Origin: Acidiferrimicrobium sp. IK
GTDB lineage: Bacteria > Actinomycetota > Acidimicrobiia > Acidimicrobiales > Palsa-688
Direction: 5' to 3'
Assembly: GCF_025499425.1 (NCBI RefSeq)
Contig: NZ_JAIMCB010000001.1
Location: 525,680 to 589,679, forward strand
DNA length: 64,000 nucleotides
Shown piece by piece: positions 50,932-57,952 of the stretch. Numbering within the stretch: the first letter of the stretch is position 1; each line of letters opens with the position of its first letter. Below the pieces are notes generated by a model that made no database searches, was not told the DNA's origin, and was given only the letters and a program-made list of their open reading frames with translations. Position numbers and translations under genes: made by a program.

Positions 50932-51345
50932 ATGCCCGGATCACAGAACCGGCACCAGATCAGTCTCCCGTGCGAGGCGGCATCCGTTCGGATGGCCCGA
51001 AGATTCGTGGCTGTCCACCTGCACGAGTGGGTGGACGGTGTCTCCGCGGAGGACACCATCGACGACGCGTTGCTCGTCGCCAGCGAGCTGGTCGGCAACG
51101 CGGTGCGCCACTGCACCGGCCGGATCGGTTTGTGCGTCGAGCGCCTGGCGGAGGAGGTCGAGATCTCCGTGTCCGACGACAGCACCAAACTCCCGGCCGC
51201 GACCGACGCCGTCCCCACCTCCGAGTCCGGGAGGGGGCTCACGATCGTCGGCGCGCTCTGCTCGGCGTGGGGGGTCCGCCCGGTCGCCGGGCACGGCAAG
51301 GCGGTGTGGGGGAGGGTGCCGACCGTCGTCGCCCGCTCCGCTTGA
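50932..51345 (+). CDS. Anti-sigma-factor kinase-like HATPase (RsbW family)
   Basis: A 137-residue GHKL ATPase of the RsbW/SpoIIAB group: DDALLVASELVGNAVRH (N-box), VSVSDDSTKLP-like G1 region (ISVSDDSTKLP), and GRGLTIVGALCSAWGV (G2). It binds or phosphorylates sigma-antagonist proteins. The N-box Asn is kept and the ATP lid is short. No sigma factor of the SigF/SigB type is nearby; the ECF factor at 53061 has its own anti-sigma. A strong terminator follows. Confidence 0.8.
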   Translation: MPGSQNRHQISLPCEAASVRMARRFVAVHLHEWVDGVSAEDTIDDALLVASELVGNAVRHCTGRIGLCVERLAEEVEISVSDDSTKLPAATDAVPTSESGRGLTIVGALCSAWGVRPVAGHGKAVWGRVPTVVARSA

Positions 51346-51358
51346 GCGCCGGGACGCG

Positions 51359-51393
51359 AAAGACCCCCGGCCGAAGGCCGGGGGTCTTTTTTT
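51359..51393 (+). terminator. Intrinsic (Rho-independent) terminator
   Basis: AGACCCCCGGCC (51361-51372), loop GAA, GGCCGGGGGTCT (51376-51387), with seven T at 51387-51393. It sits 14 nt after the HATPase stop and is the clearest terminator in the window. It also separates it from the convergent gene at 51415. Confidence 0.92.
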
Positions 51394-51414
51394 GGGGGGA
51401 TCCTGCGGTGAGGG

Positions 51415-52020
51415 TTAGGCGGTGGCGGTCACCGGGGAGCGGTGGGCGCCGACCAGGATCTCCTTCTCCGGAGCGGTGCGGCGGGCGTGGAACAGGCCCA
51501 GACCCGAGAGGATCAGCATGAACCCGGCGCCGAGGAAGGCGGCCAGTGCGGCCCAGCCGGCGATCGAGCCCATCGTGCCGAATGCGTAGGCCTCGAGCAG
51601 CAGCCCACGGAGGGTCGTTCCCTGGAAGACCGTGGTCTCAGTGGCCTGGAGGGACTTCTGCTGGGCGCTACCGGCAGGAGCGGCCAGCGCAGCCGACGAC
51701 ACCTTGGCGTACACGCCGTTGTAGGGCATCTTGCTCAGGTGAACGGCGATGTAGTGGTCGGCGTAAGCCTCGGCCTGCGCCCCGGTCAGCATCTGCTGGC
51801 CGGCGTAGGGGGCCATGGCGGCCTGGTCGGAAGCGGGCAGCTCCTTGAAGCTGGCGCTGGTGGTTGCCGGGAAGAAGATCTGCTGGGCTGCCAGCTGGTT
51901 GTGCACCTGGTTGCCGATGTAGTTGTGACCCCAGGTGAGCAGCCCGCCGGCCACGGCCAGCACGGCTACGATCAGTAGTCCCACGCTTCCCAAAAGCGAG
52001 TCGAAAGTCCTGCGGCGCAT
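51415..52020 (-). CDS. Two-helix membrane protein, unknown function
   Basis: A 201-residue protein. It has an N-terminal helix (about residues 10-30), an extracytoplasmic middle of about 110 residues with QIFFPATTSASFKELP and an adenine-poor Ala/Gln stretch, a second helix (about 147-172) and a short basic cytosolic tail. Homologues with this layout are common in actinobacteria, but I know no function. The coding region is clear from its hydrophobic pattern and position between a terminator and a divergent region. Confidence 0.75.
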   Translation of the reverse strand: MRRRTFDSLLGSVGLLIVAVLAVAGGLLTWGHNYIGNQVHNQLAAQQIFFPATTSASFKELPASDQAAMAPYAGQQMLTGAQAEAYADHYIAVHLSKMPYNGVYAKVSSAALAAPAGSAQQKSLQATETTVFQGTTLRGLLLEAYAFGTMGSIAGWAALAAFLGAGFMLILSGLGLFHARRTAPEKEILVGAHRSPVTATA

Positions 52021-52126
52021 CGTTGGTCTCCTGTCTGAGTTGTTCTGACACGATGATCGACCCTGCAGGGGCGGCCGCCATAGGGACCAAAGTCCGCGCT
52101 GGCGCGGGATTAGACCCTCCGGCGGG

Positions 52127-52615
52127 TCAGAGCAGCTTTTGCATGAGCGCCACGTCCAGCCACCGGGCGAACTTCCGCCCGACCTGGCGTTCCACGCCCA
52201 CCAGCTCGAAGCCGCACGCCCGGTGAAGGGCGATCGATGCCTCGTGGCCGTCGACGATGCGGGCCATGACCGAATGGAACCCGTGGGCCTCGGCCAGCAC
52301 CAGCAGCTCGCTGAGCAGCAGCCTGCCGACCCCGGCGGTCCGGTTGGTGCGGTCGACGTACACCGAGTCCTCGACGGTCATCCGGTAGGCCGGCCGGGGT
52401 CGGTACGGGGTGAGCGACGCGAAGCCCCGTACGGTGTCGGCTTCGTCTACCGCCACGATCGCAGGGTGGGCGCCGGAGTGCTCGTCGAGCCACTGCAGCT
52501 GGTCTTCGATCGTGCGGGGGACCATGTCGAAGGTCACCGTGGAGCCGACCACCTCCGCGTTGTAGATGGTCCGGATGGCCTCGGCGTCGTCGCGTGCAGC
52601 CAGCCTCGTCTTCAT
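52127..52615 (-). CDS. GNAT acetyltransferase (phosphinothricin acetyltransferase-like)
   Basis: A 162-residue GNAT protein. YNAEVVGSTVTFDMVPRT and SVYVDRTNRTAGVGRLLLSELL (acetyl-CoA loop) with ARIVDGHEASIALHRACGF mark the PAT subgroup, which acetylates amino acid-like amines including toxic analogues and methionine sulfone types. The ATG at 52615 has TACCAT 6 nt upstream, consistent with leaderless transcription. Confidence 0.88.
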   Translation of the reverse strand: MKTRLAARDDAEAIRTIYNAEVVGSTVTFDMVPRTIEDQLQWLDEHSGAHPAIVAVDEADTVRGFASLTPYRPRPAYRMTVEDSVYVDRTNRTAGVGRLLLSELLVLAEAHGFHSVMARIVDGHEASIALHRACGFELVGVERQVGRKFARWLDVALMQKLL

Positions 52616-52621
52616 TTCCCG

Positions 52622-52627
52622 ATGGTA
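52622..52627 (-). promoter_or_regulatory. Candidate leaderless -10 box before the GNAT gene
   Basis: TACCAT on the minus strand, 6 nt before the ATG at 52615. Confidence 0.4.
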
Positions 52628-52702
52628 CGCGAGGGCCGGGTGGGTGCCGGGGCTCCGGACCGGGTACGATGTTCCGGCTATCGACCTCCCGGGGTTGGTC
52701 GC

Positions 52703-52775
52703 GCCCCTTTAGCTCAGTCGGCAGAGCACAGCCATGGTAAGGCTGGTGTCGTCGGTTCGATTCCGACAAGGGGCT
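52703..52775 (+). tRNA. tRNA-Thr (anticodon GGT)
   Basis: A full cloverleaf. The acceptor stem is GCCCCTT/AAGGGGC, the D-arm contains AGCTCAGTCGGCAGAGC, the anticodon stem CAGCC/GGCTG holds ATGGTAA with anticodon GGT at 52736-52738, and the T-arm is GTCGG-TTCGATT-CCGAC. The discriminator is T. No CCA is encoded. In many actinobacteria this tRNA precedes tRNA-Met and rpmG, as here. Confidence 0.95.
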
Positions 52776-52776
52776 C

Positions 52777-52853
52777 GGCGGCGTAGCTCAGTTGGTCAGA
52801 GCACTCGGCTCATAATCGAGTTGTCGTCGGTTCAAGTCCGACCGCCGCTACCA
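52777..52853 (+). tRNA. tRNA-Met (anticodon CAT), elongator type
   Basis: Starts 1 nt after tRNA-Thr. The acceptor stem is GGCGGCG/CGCCGCT with a G1-U72 wobble, the anticodon stem CTCGG/TCGAG holds CTCATAA, and the T-arm is GTCGG-TTCAAGT-CCGAC. CCA is encoded at 52851-52853. The acceptor lacks the C1xA72 mismatch of initiator tRNA, so it is an elongator. A lysidine-modified tRNA-Ile cannot be wholly excluded, but its place beside tRNA-Thr and rpmG supports Met. Confidence 0.93.
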
Positions 52854-52889
52854 GGCTCGCCGGGCAGCACCAGAGAAGAGGATCTTGCA

Positions 52890-53054
52890 GTGGCAAAAAA
52901 CGAGAAGAGGGTGAAGGTCACGCTGGCCTGCGACGTCTGCAAGCGGCGCAACTACATCACCATGAAAAACAAGACCAACGACCGCGAGCGGATCGAGATG
53001 AAGAAGTACTGCCGCTGGGAGCGGCAGCACACCCTTCACAAAGAGACCCGCTAG
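52890..53054 (+). CDS. rpmG: 50S ribosomal protein L33 with incomplete zinc ribbon
   Basis: A 54-residue L33: [39 protein letters not shown] and QHTLHKETR match the family. The first Cys pair (CDVC) is intact. The second pair reads CRWE instead of CxxC, so one zinc ligand is missing and zinc binding is doubtful. GTG start. It lies 37 bp after tRNA-Met, the usual actinobacterial order. Confidence 0.95.
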   Translation: MAKNEKRVKVTLACDVCKRRNYITMKNKTNDRERIEMKKYCRWERQHTLHKETR

Positions 53055-53060
53055 CCCCTG

Positions 53061-53663
53061 GTGCCCGCCCCGGTCAGCTCCGACGTGGTGGCGGCAGCCC
53101 GCAAGGGCGATCGCTCCGCCATGGACGTGCTGGTGCGCGCCACGTATGCGGACACCTACACGCTCGCGTACCGGCTGACCGGCAACGAGGACGACGCCCG
53201 TGACGTCACGCAGGACGCTTACCTGCGGGCGTGGCGGGGCATGCGCCGGTTCCGGGGGGACGCCCAGTTCTCGACCTGGATGTACCGGATCACCGCGAAC
53301 TGCGCGGCCAGCGCCTTGGAGCGCCGGTCGCGCACCCGCACCGACGTGCTGGCCGACGACGGCCCCTATCCCGACGTCCGCGTCGACAGCGACCCCGAGA
53401 GCCTGGCGGCCAGCGCCGGCGAGCGGGTCGTGCTCGCCCGGGCGGTAGCTGCGCTGCCCGTCCGGCTCCGCCAGGTGCTGGTCCTCCACGACGTCTACGA
53501 CCTGCCGCACAAGGCGATCGCCGAACGGCTGAGCATCAGCGAAGCGGCCGCCAAGGTCCGCCTTCACCGGGCCCGGCGGCGCCTCCACGACGACCTGACC
53601 GCGGCGGGCACCGCCGACGCCCACGGCTGGGGGCGCCCCCAGGAGGTGGAGCGTGCGTCGTGA
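53061..53663 (+). CDS. ECF RNA polymerase sigma factor
   Basis: A 200-residue sigma-70 factor with only regions 2 and 4. Region 2 is YRLTGNEDDARDVTQDAYL and FSTWMYRITANCA; region 4 is LPVRLRQVLVLHDVYDLPH and SISEAAAKVRLHRARRRL. GTG start 7 nt after rpmG. The stop overlaps the zinc-type anti-sigma gene by 11 bases, the standard SigE/SigH-like pair layout. The regulated stress is unknown. Confidence 0.92.
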   Translation: MPAPVSSDVVAAARKGDRSAMDVLVRATYADTYTLAYRLTGNEDDARDVTQDAYLRAWRGMRRFRGDAQFSTWMYRITANCAASALERRSRTRTDVLADDGPYPDVRVDSDPESLAASAGERVVLARAVAALPVRLRQVLVLHDVYDLPHKAIAERLSISEAAAKVRLHRARRRLHDDLTAAGTADAHGWGRPQEVERAS

Positions 53664-54039
53664 CCGGCGGACGGGCCGCCGCCAGCACTGCGGGCCGACC
53701 GATCACTGCGTCACCGCCGCGTCGTGGATCCCGGCGCTGGCCGGCGACGACGCCGCCGACGCTCCCGGCCCGATCCGGGCCCACGTTTCGGGCTGCCTGC
53801 GCTGCCAGGCCGAGGCCGCCCGTTACCGGCGGATGGTCCGTGAGCTGCGCGCCCTCCAAGTCCAGCGCCTGGTGCCCCCCGAGGAGGCGCTGACCCACAC
53901 CCTCAGGGCCCTACGGGACCTGGAGCCGGCCCGCCGGCCGGTGGCGTACGTCGGCGGGGTGGTCGCCACCGCCGCCGGGGCGGCCGCCGGGGTCGGCATG
54001 CTGGTGTGGCGCAGCCGGCGCCGGGCGCTGGCCGGCTGA
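53653..54039 (+). CDS. Zinc-binding anti-sigma factor with membrane helix
   Basis: A 128-residue protein. A ZAS-type motif H-x3-C-x2-C is seen as HVSGCLRCQAEA at about residues 44-55, with an extra upstream CGPTDHC. One membrane helix follows at about 99-117. It should bind and hold the ECF factor encoded upstream. GTG start overlapping the sigma gene. The outer tail is very short, so a signal would act through the zinc site or membrane, not through a large sensor domain. Confidence 0.83.
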   Translation: MRRDRRTGRRQHCGPTDHCVTAASWIPALAGDDAADAPGPIRAHVSGCLRCQAEAARYRRMVRELRALQVQRLVPPEEALTHTLRALRDLEPARRPVAYVGGVVATAAGAAAGVGMLVWRSRRRALAG

Positions 54040-54052
54040 CCTCCGGGCGCCC

Positions 54053-54484
54053 TCACGAGGCGGTCACCATCTCCAAGTCGACGCCGAGTCGCTGGTAGGT
54101 CGCCTGTGCGCGGGCGTCGCGACTCGCCAGCGAAGCGTCGTTGTCCCTCGCTGCCAGCGCGACCCAGGCGTCGTGCGCGGCCCCCCCGACGATGTCCATC
54201 TCGGCGAACATCCGCACCGCGCCGGCCCACGATGCCTGGGCTACAGCGATCGGCGGCGCGAAGTTGGACTCCAGTACCCGCACTGCGTCGTACGGAGCGA
54301 GACGTGCTTTGCCGGGCCAGCGGGTGAGCACGGAGTAGGCCTCGATCCACGCGTGGCCGCTGACGCACAGGTCCCTGCCCGCCCTCCAACGGGTCACCGC
54401 GTTGTGGGCTTCGTGGGTGCGGACCACGAGCGGGATCACGACGCTCGTGTCGACACTGACCAGGCGATCAGCGTCGACCGGCAT
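54053..54484 (-). CDS. PIN-domain ribonuclease toxin (VapC-like)
   Basis: A 143-residue PIN protein. Acidic metal ligands are seen in SVDTSVVIPLV (Asp near residue 12), GHAWIEAYSVLTR (Glu), AAHDAWVALAARDNDA (Asp) and LASRDARA (Asp). It should cleave RNA when free of antitoxin. The start overlaps the upstream AbrB-type antitoxin gene by 17 bases, the normal antitoxin-first order. Confidence 0.88.
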   Translation of the reverse strand: MPVDADRLVSVDTSVVIPLVVRTHEAHNAVTRWRAGRDLCVSGHAWIEAYSVLTRWPGKARLAPYDAVRVLESNFAPPIAVAQASWAGAVRMFAEMDIVGGAAHDAWVALAARDNDASLASRDARAQATYQRLGVDLEMVTAS

Positions 54485-54668
54485 CGATCAGGGAGAACAT
54501 TTCGTCGTCGGTGATCACGATGCCCGGGTCGGAGACGAGTCGCCCCTGTTCTTCCACGATCGAGGCGGTGCGACCATGAGGTGTCAGGGTCAGAGCGCTT
54601 CCATACACCGACACGTCGAGTGCGGTGCCCGCGGTGAGGCCTAGGGCATCGCGCACTGCCTTTGGCAC
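54468..54668 (-). CDS. AbrB/MazE-type antitoxin with missing standard start codon
   Basis: At least 66 residues. PKAVRDALGLTAGTALDVSVYG is the middle of a SpoVT-AbrB swapped-hairpin domain, followed by a C-terminal tail that should bind the PIN toxin. From the GTG at 54668 the first strand is lost. The in-frame codons before it encode IQTTIDAAGRIV, the expected first strand, beginning with ATA (54704-54702) where relatives have Met, with a stop three codons further up (TAG-CTT-GAT-GCC-ATA). So either ATA or a non-standard start is used or the gene is damaged. Confidence 0.75.
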   Translation of the reverse strand: MPKAVRDALGLTAGTALDVSVYGSALTLTPHGRTASIVEEQGRLVSDPGIVITDDEMFSLIDAGRR

Positions 54669-54750
54669 GACGATTCGGCCCGCAGCGTCGATCGTGGTCT
54701 GTATGGCATCAAGCTACCATTGCGATGCCATCCCGGGCCGGGTGGTGGGG

Positions 54751-56496
54751 TCACTCGGTGCCTTTGGCGTCGGACCACCGCCGGATCACTGCGATGTCGG
54801 CCAGGAACCGCACCGGAGTGCCCGCCGCCCAGCGGTGCACCGCCTCGTCGAGGCTGCGGGCCACCAAGTCTGCGGTCGCCTCGCCGTGCGCTTCGGGAGT
54901 GTGGACCAACAGCTCGTCGTGCAGGCACAACACGATGCGGGCGCCGAGGCCGACGCTGCGGGCCCGGACGGTGACCGCCCACATCTTGAACAGCTCGGCG
55001 GCGGCTCCTTGGATCACGGCGTTGCGCCCGTAGCGGCCCCTCGCCGCCACCGCCCCCGGCGCCTCGGGCGCCGCGGCCGGTACGGGAGCGTCCGGTCCCA
55101 TCCGCACCAGCCGCCCGCCGTAGGTGCGCAGGTCGTGGCCTGCCTCTGCGCTCCTGGCGGCCGCCGTCAGGTAGCCCATGGCCACCGGGTAGGCGACGTC
55201 GAGGCGGCGCAGGGCTTGCGCCCCCCGACCGGTGGTCTGCCCGTACATCGCGCCGAGGACCGCCACCTTGGCGGTGGCCCGGTCCACGCCGAGCTGCGCC
55301 GCGACCGGGGCGTACAGGTCGTCTTGGCGCGCCGCGTCCGCGAGGGCCGCGTCGCCGGAGACCACCGCCAGGACCCGCGGCTCGATCTGGCCCAGGTCGG
55401 CCCGGACGAACACGTGCCCGGCCTCGGCGGCGACCGCCGGGCGCAGGTCGGCGGGCATGCTGTGCAGGCCGGCGGTGGCGGTCATGCGGCCGGCGGCGCC
55501 GTCAGCACCCGACCACGCCCCTCGCAGCCGGCCGTCGTCGCCCAGGTGCTCGTCCAGCCAGCCGTACCCGTAGGTGGTGGCGATCCTCTCCGCCTTCCGC
55601 CACGCCAGGAGGGCGCCGACCACGGGGTGGCGGTCTTGCACCTCGCGCAGACGCCACGCTCTGGTGTCGGCGACTTCGATCCCGAGCCGGCCGAGCAGCA
55701 CCTTGACCTGCCCGTTGCTGCGGAGGTCGACCTCGATGCCGGGCGCCACGTGGCGCAGGACCTCGGCGTCGCGCTCCGCGCGCCGGGCCGCCGCTTCGGC
55801 GTCGTCGCGGGGGCGGGCCCCGACGAAACCGGCGATTATCCCCTCGGCGACGGCCCGGTCGACGGGCAGGCCTTCGGCGGTCAGCTCCGCGCAGAGCAGC
55901 TCCGCGGCGGACTCCGACCGGGCGGTGGCGGGCGCCATCGGCCGCTCCGGGATGGCATCCACCCCCGCCGCTTGGATGCCGGCCAGATCGAAGGCGAGGG
56001 CCGCCCACCGCCGCAGGCGCTGCGGGGTCTCCCGCCAGCCGCCCGCCGCCCACTCCGCCCTCAGGTGGCCGTCGGGGCGGACCGGGTCCTCGGCGTCGGC
56101 CCCCTCGTCTTCGAAGGAGCTCCACAGGTCGGCGGGCTTGGTGGAGGGGATAGAGTCGGGGTCCAGCCCGTGCCCGGCGGCCCACATCCGAGCCGGTTCG
56201 GCTCGCCACCCGCCGGCGAGGAGCCGGTGAACCGCCACCAGGTCCCACGACCTGGCCACCCGGACCCCAGCTCGCACCAGGACCAAGGCGGTCTCCGCCG
56301 ACCACATCACCCACCGAGGTTGGAGCTCTTCTTCGACCGCGGCGACCTGCGCCCACGGCTCCGCGCCGGCGAGAGCCCAGGACCCGCCGGCGGTCGCCGC
56401 CCCGACACCGACGCCCGCCTCGAGGGCCAACCCGACCAGGTCGCCTGGCCCGACGCCGGCGCCGCGCAGCGCGTCGAGCAGGCGGGGGGATTCCAC
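54751..56496 (-). CDS. DNA polymerase I-like protein (family A), actinobacterial bifunctional type
   Basis: A 581-residue protein. The C-terminal half carries family A motifs: A as VRADLGQIEPRVLA, B as KVAVLGAMYGQTTG, and C as LCLHDELLV. The N-terminal 200 residues sit where the 3'-5' exonuclease domain would be, but I do not see intact DxE acidic motifs. No 5' nuclease domain is present. It is not the main PolA (about 900 residues) but the shorter actinobacterial paralogue of unclear role, perhaps repair. GTG start. Confidence 0.88.
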   Translation of the reverse strand: MESPRLLDALRGAGVGPGDLVGLALEAGVGVGAATAGGSWALAGAEPWAQVAAVEEELQPRWVMWSAETALVLVRAGVRVARSWDLVAVHRLLAGGWRAEPARMWAAGHGLDPDSIPSTKPADLWSSFEDEGADAEDPVRPDGHLRAEWAAGGWRETPQRLRRWAALAFDLAGIQAAGVDAIPERPMAPATARSESAAELLCAELTAEGLPVDRAVAEGIIAGFVGARPRDDAEAAARRAERDAEVLRHVAPGIEVDLRSNGQVKVLLGRLGIEVADTRAWRLREVQDRHPVVGALLAWRKAERIATTYGYGWLDEHLGDDGRLRGAWSGADGAAGRMTATAGLHSMPADLRPAVAAEAGHVFVRADLGQIEPRVLAVVSGDAALADAARQDDLYAPVAAQLGVDRATAKVAVLGAMYGQTTGRGAQALRRLDVAYPVAMGYLTAAARSAEAGHDLRTYGGRLVRMGPDAPVPAAAPEAPGAVAARGRYGRNAVIQGAAAELFKMWAVTVRARSVGLGARIVLCLHDELLVHTPEAHGEATADLVARSLDEAVHRWAAGTPVRFLADIAVIRRWSDAKGTE

Positions 56497-56520
56497 CCGC
56501 CCACCCTGCCACCTTCACGC

Positions 56521-57000
56521 TCAGGCGCCGGCCAGCTCCGCGAGGTGCGCCAGCGAGTTGGTCAGGTGCTCGGCCGGGAACGGCGGGAAACCGATGTGGT
56601 CGCGCACTACGGCGGGAACCGCCGACCAGTCGTAGGACAAGGTCACCTCGGTGGCGTCGGGGCCGGCGGCGGTCAGGTCGTAGCGCCACACCCACCCGCC
56701 GTAGCGCACGTCGCCGTCGTCGGTGTCTTGGCCCGGCTCCCACGACACGGCGCGGGGCGGGTCGAACACCTGCACCCGGTTGGCCATCCGGTAGTGCCCG
56801 TCCCCCCGGTTGGCGTTGGGGAAATACATGGCCATCCGGAACACCTGTCCCGGCGCGCTCAGCGGCTGGCCGTCGAGTGACTCGCGGACCCATCCGGTGC
56901 CGTCGATCGCGGCGTGGGTGGTCGGGTCGGCGAGGACGGCGAAGATCTTCTCCGCCGGGGCGTTGATGATCCTGCTCGCGGTGAGGGTTTCGTCGGCCAT
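56521..57000 (-). CDS. SRPBCC/START-like ligand-binding protein
   Basis: A 159-residue helix-grip protein. INAPAEKIFAVLADPTTHAAIDGTG is the standard start, followed by RVQVFDPPRAVSWEPG and a late WVWRYDLTAAGPDATEVTLSYDW. It belongs to the polyketide cyclase/dehydrase-like lipid-transport group and should bind a hydrophobic ligand. It lies 24 bp before the polymerase gene, perhaps co-transcribed, without clear functional link. Confidence 0.82.
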   Translation of the reverse strand: MADETLTASRIINAPAEKIFAVLADPTTHAAIDGTGWVRESLDGQPLSAPGQVFRMAMYFPNANRGDGHYRMANRVQVFDPPRAVSWEPGQDTDDGDVRYGGWVWRYDLTAAGPDATEVTLSYDWSAVPAVVRDHIGFPPFPAEHLTNSLAHLAELAGA

Positions 57001-57140
57001 GGTGCTGTCCTCCGGTTCGCTGTTTGCGGTGCTGGTTGTGACGCCGCCGCCGGCAGCGACTCATCGCGTCGGGGTGCGGGGAGGTCGGGGCAGCCCCGCC
57101 AGACACCAACCGAGCGAGCGAAGCGAGTCGAGGGCGGTAG

Positions 57141-57163
57141 CGAGGCGGCCGGAGGCCGCCTCG
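57141..57163 (-). terminator. Hairpin after the two-component operon
   Basis: CGAGGCGGCC, loop GGA, GGCCGCCTCG, perfect 10-bp stem, about 75 bp past the response regulator stop. There is no T-tract. The surrounding 238-bp gap is low-complexity GC-rich DNA with repeated GAGCGA/GCGAAGCGAG and no gene. Confidence 0.4.
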
Positions 57164-57238
57164 GGCCTTGCCCGGCCGGAGCCGCCCCGTGCTTCCCGGC
57201 CGCAGCCGCCTGGTGCCGGGCCCGGTCGCCCCCGCCGG

Positions 57239-57952
57239 CTAGCGGCCCTCCGGGCGGACCAGCCCGATCTGGTAGGCGAACACGACGGCCTGCACCCGGT
57301 CGCGCAGCCCGAGCTTGGCCAGGATCCGCCCGAGATGGGTCTTGACCGTCGCCTCCGCGACGAACAGCCGGGCCGCGATCTCCTGGTTGGACAGGCCGGA
57401 CGCGACCTCGACGAGGATCTCCCGCTCCCGGTCGGTGAGCGCCGACAGGGCGTCCGCGGCGCGCCCCGGCGGGGCGCTGCGCAGGTCGGGGAGGCGGTCC
57501 GCGAACGCGTCGAGCAGTCTGCGGGTGACGCTCGGCGCCACCACCGCGTCGCCCGACGCGACCGCCCGGATGGCCCCGGCCAGCTCCGCCGGCGGGACGT
57601 CTTTGAGCAGGAAGCCGCTGGCTCCGTACCGCAGGGCGGTGAACGCGTACTCGTCCAGGTCGAACGTCGTGAGGATCAGCACCTTCGACGCGGAATGATC
57701 CTCGACGATGCGCCGGGTGGCCTCGATGCCGTCCATTACCGGCATGCGCACGTCCATGAGCACCACGTCGGGCCGCAGGCGGGCGGTCTCGTCGAGCGCG
57801 GCGCGCCCGTCGGCCGCCTCGCCGACTATGACCAGGTCAGGCTGCTCCTCGAGGACCATGCGCAGCCCGCTGCGCAAAAGCGCCTGGTCGTCGACGAGGA
57901 GCACCCGCAGCGGCGCCGCCGGCGGGCCGCCCGCGCGGTCGGGGATGCTCAC
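57239..57952 (-). CDS. NarL/LuxR-type response regulator
   Basis: A 237-residue regulator. The receiver domain is LRVLLVDDQALLRSGLRMVL with phospho-acceptor Asp67 in VLMDVRMPVMDG and the KVLILTTF and SGFLLKD signatures. The C-terminal LuxR HTH is LTDREREILVEVASGLSNQEIA and TVKTHLGRILAKLGL. The GTG start overlaps the kinase stop by 4 bases, so it is the partner of that kinase. Confidence 0.95.
   Translation of the reverse strand: MSIPDRAGGPPAAPLRVLLVDDQALLRSGLRMVLEEQPDLVIVGEAADGRAALDETARLRPDVVLMDVRMPVMDGIEATRRIVEDHSASKVLILTTFDLDEYAFTALRYGASGFLLKDVPPAELAGAIRAVASGDAVVAPSVTRRLLDAFADRLPDLRSAPPGRAADALSALTDREREILVEVASGLSNQEIAARLFVAEATVKTHLGRILAKLGLRDRVQAVVFAYQIGLVRPEGR

Noticed and set aside
54625..56880. 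A 751-codon open frame on the plus strand over the polymerase and SRPBCC genes
   Set aside because: It is the antisense shadow of high-GC coding DNA; the minus-strand frames show clear PolA and SRPBCC motifs and the plus frame has low-complexity Arg/Gly/Pro sequence only.
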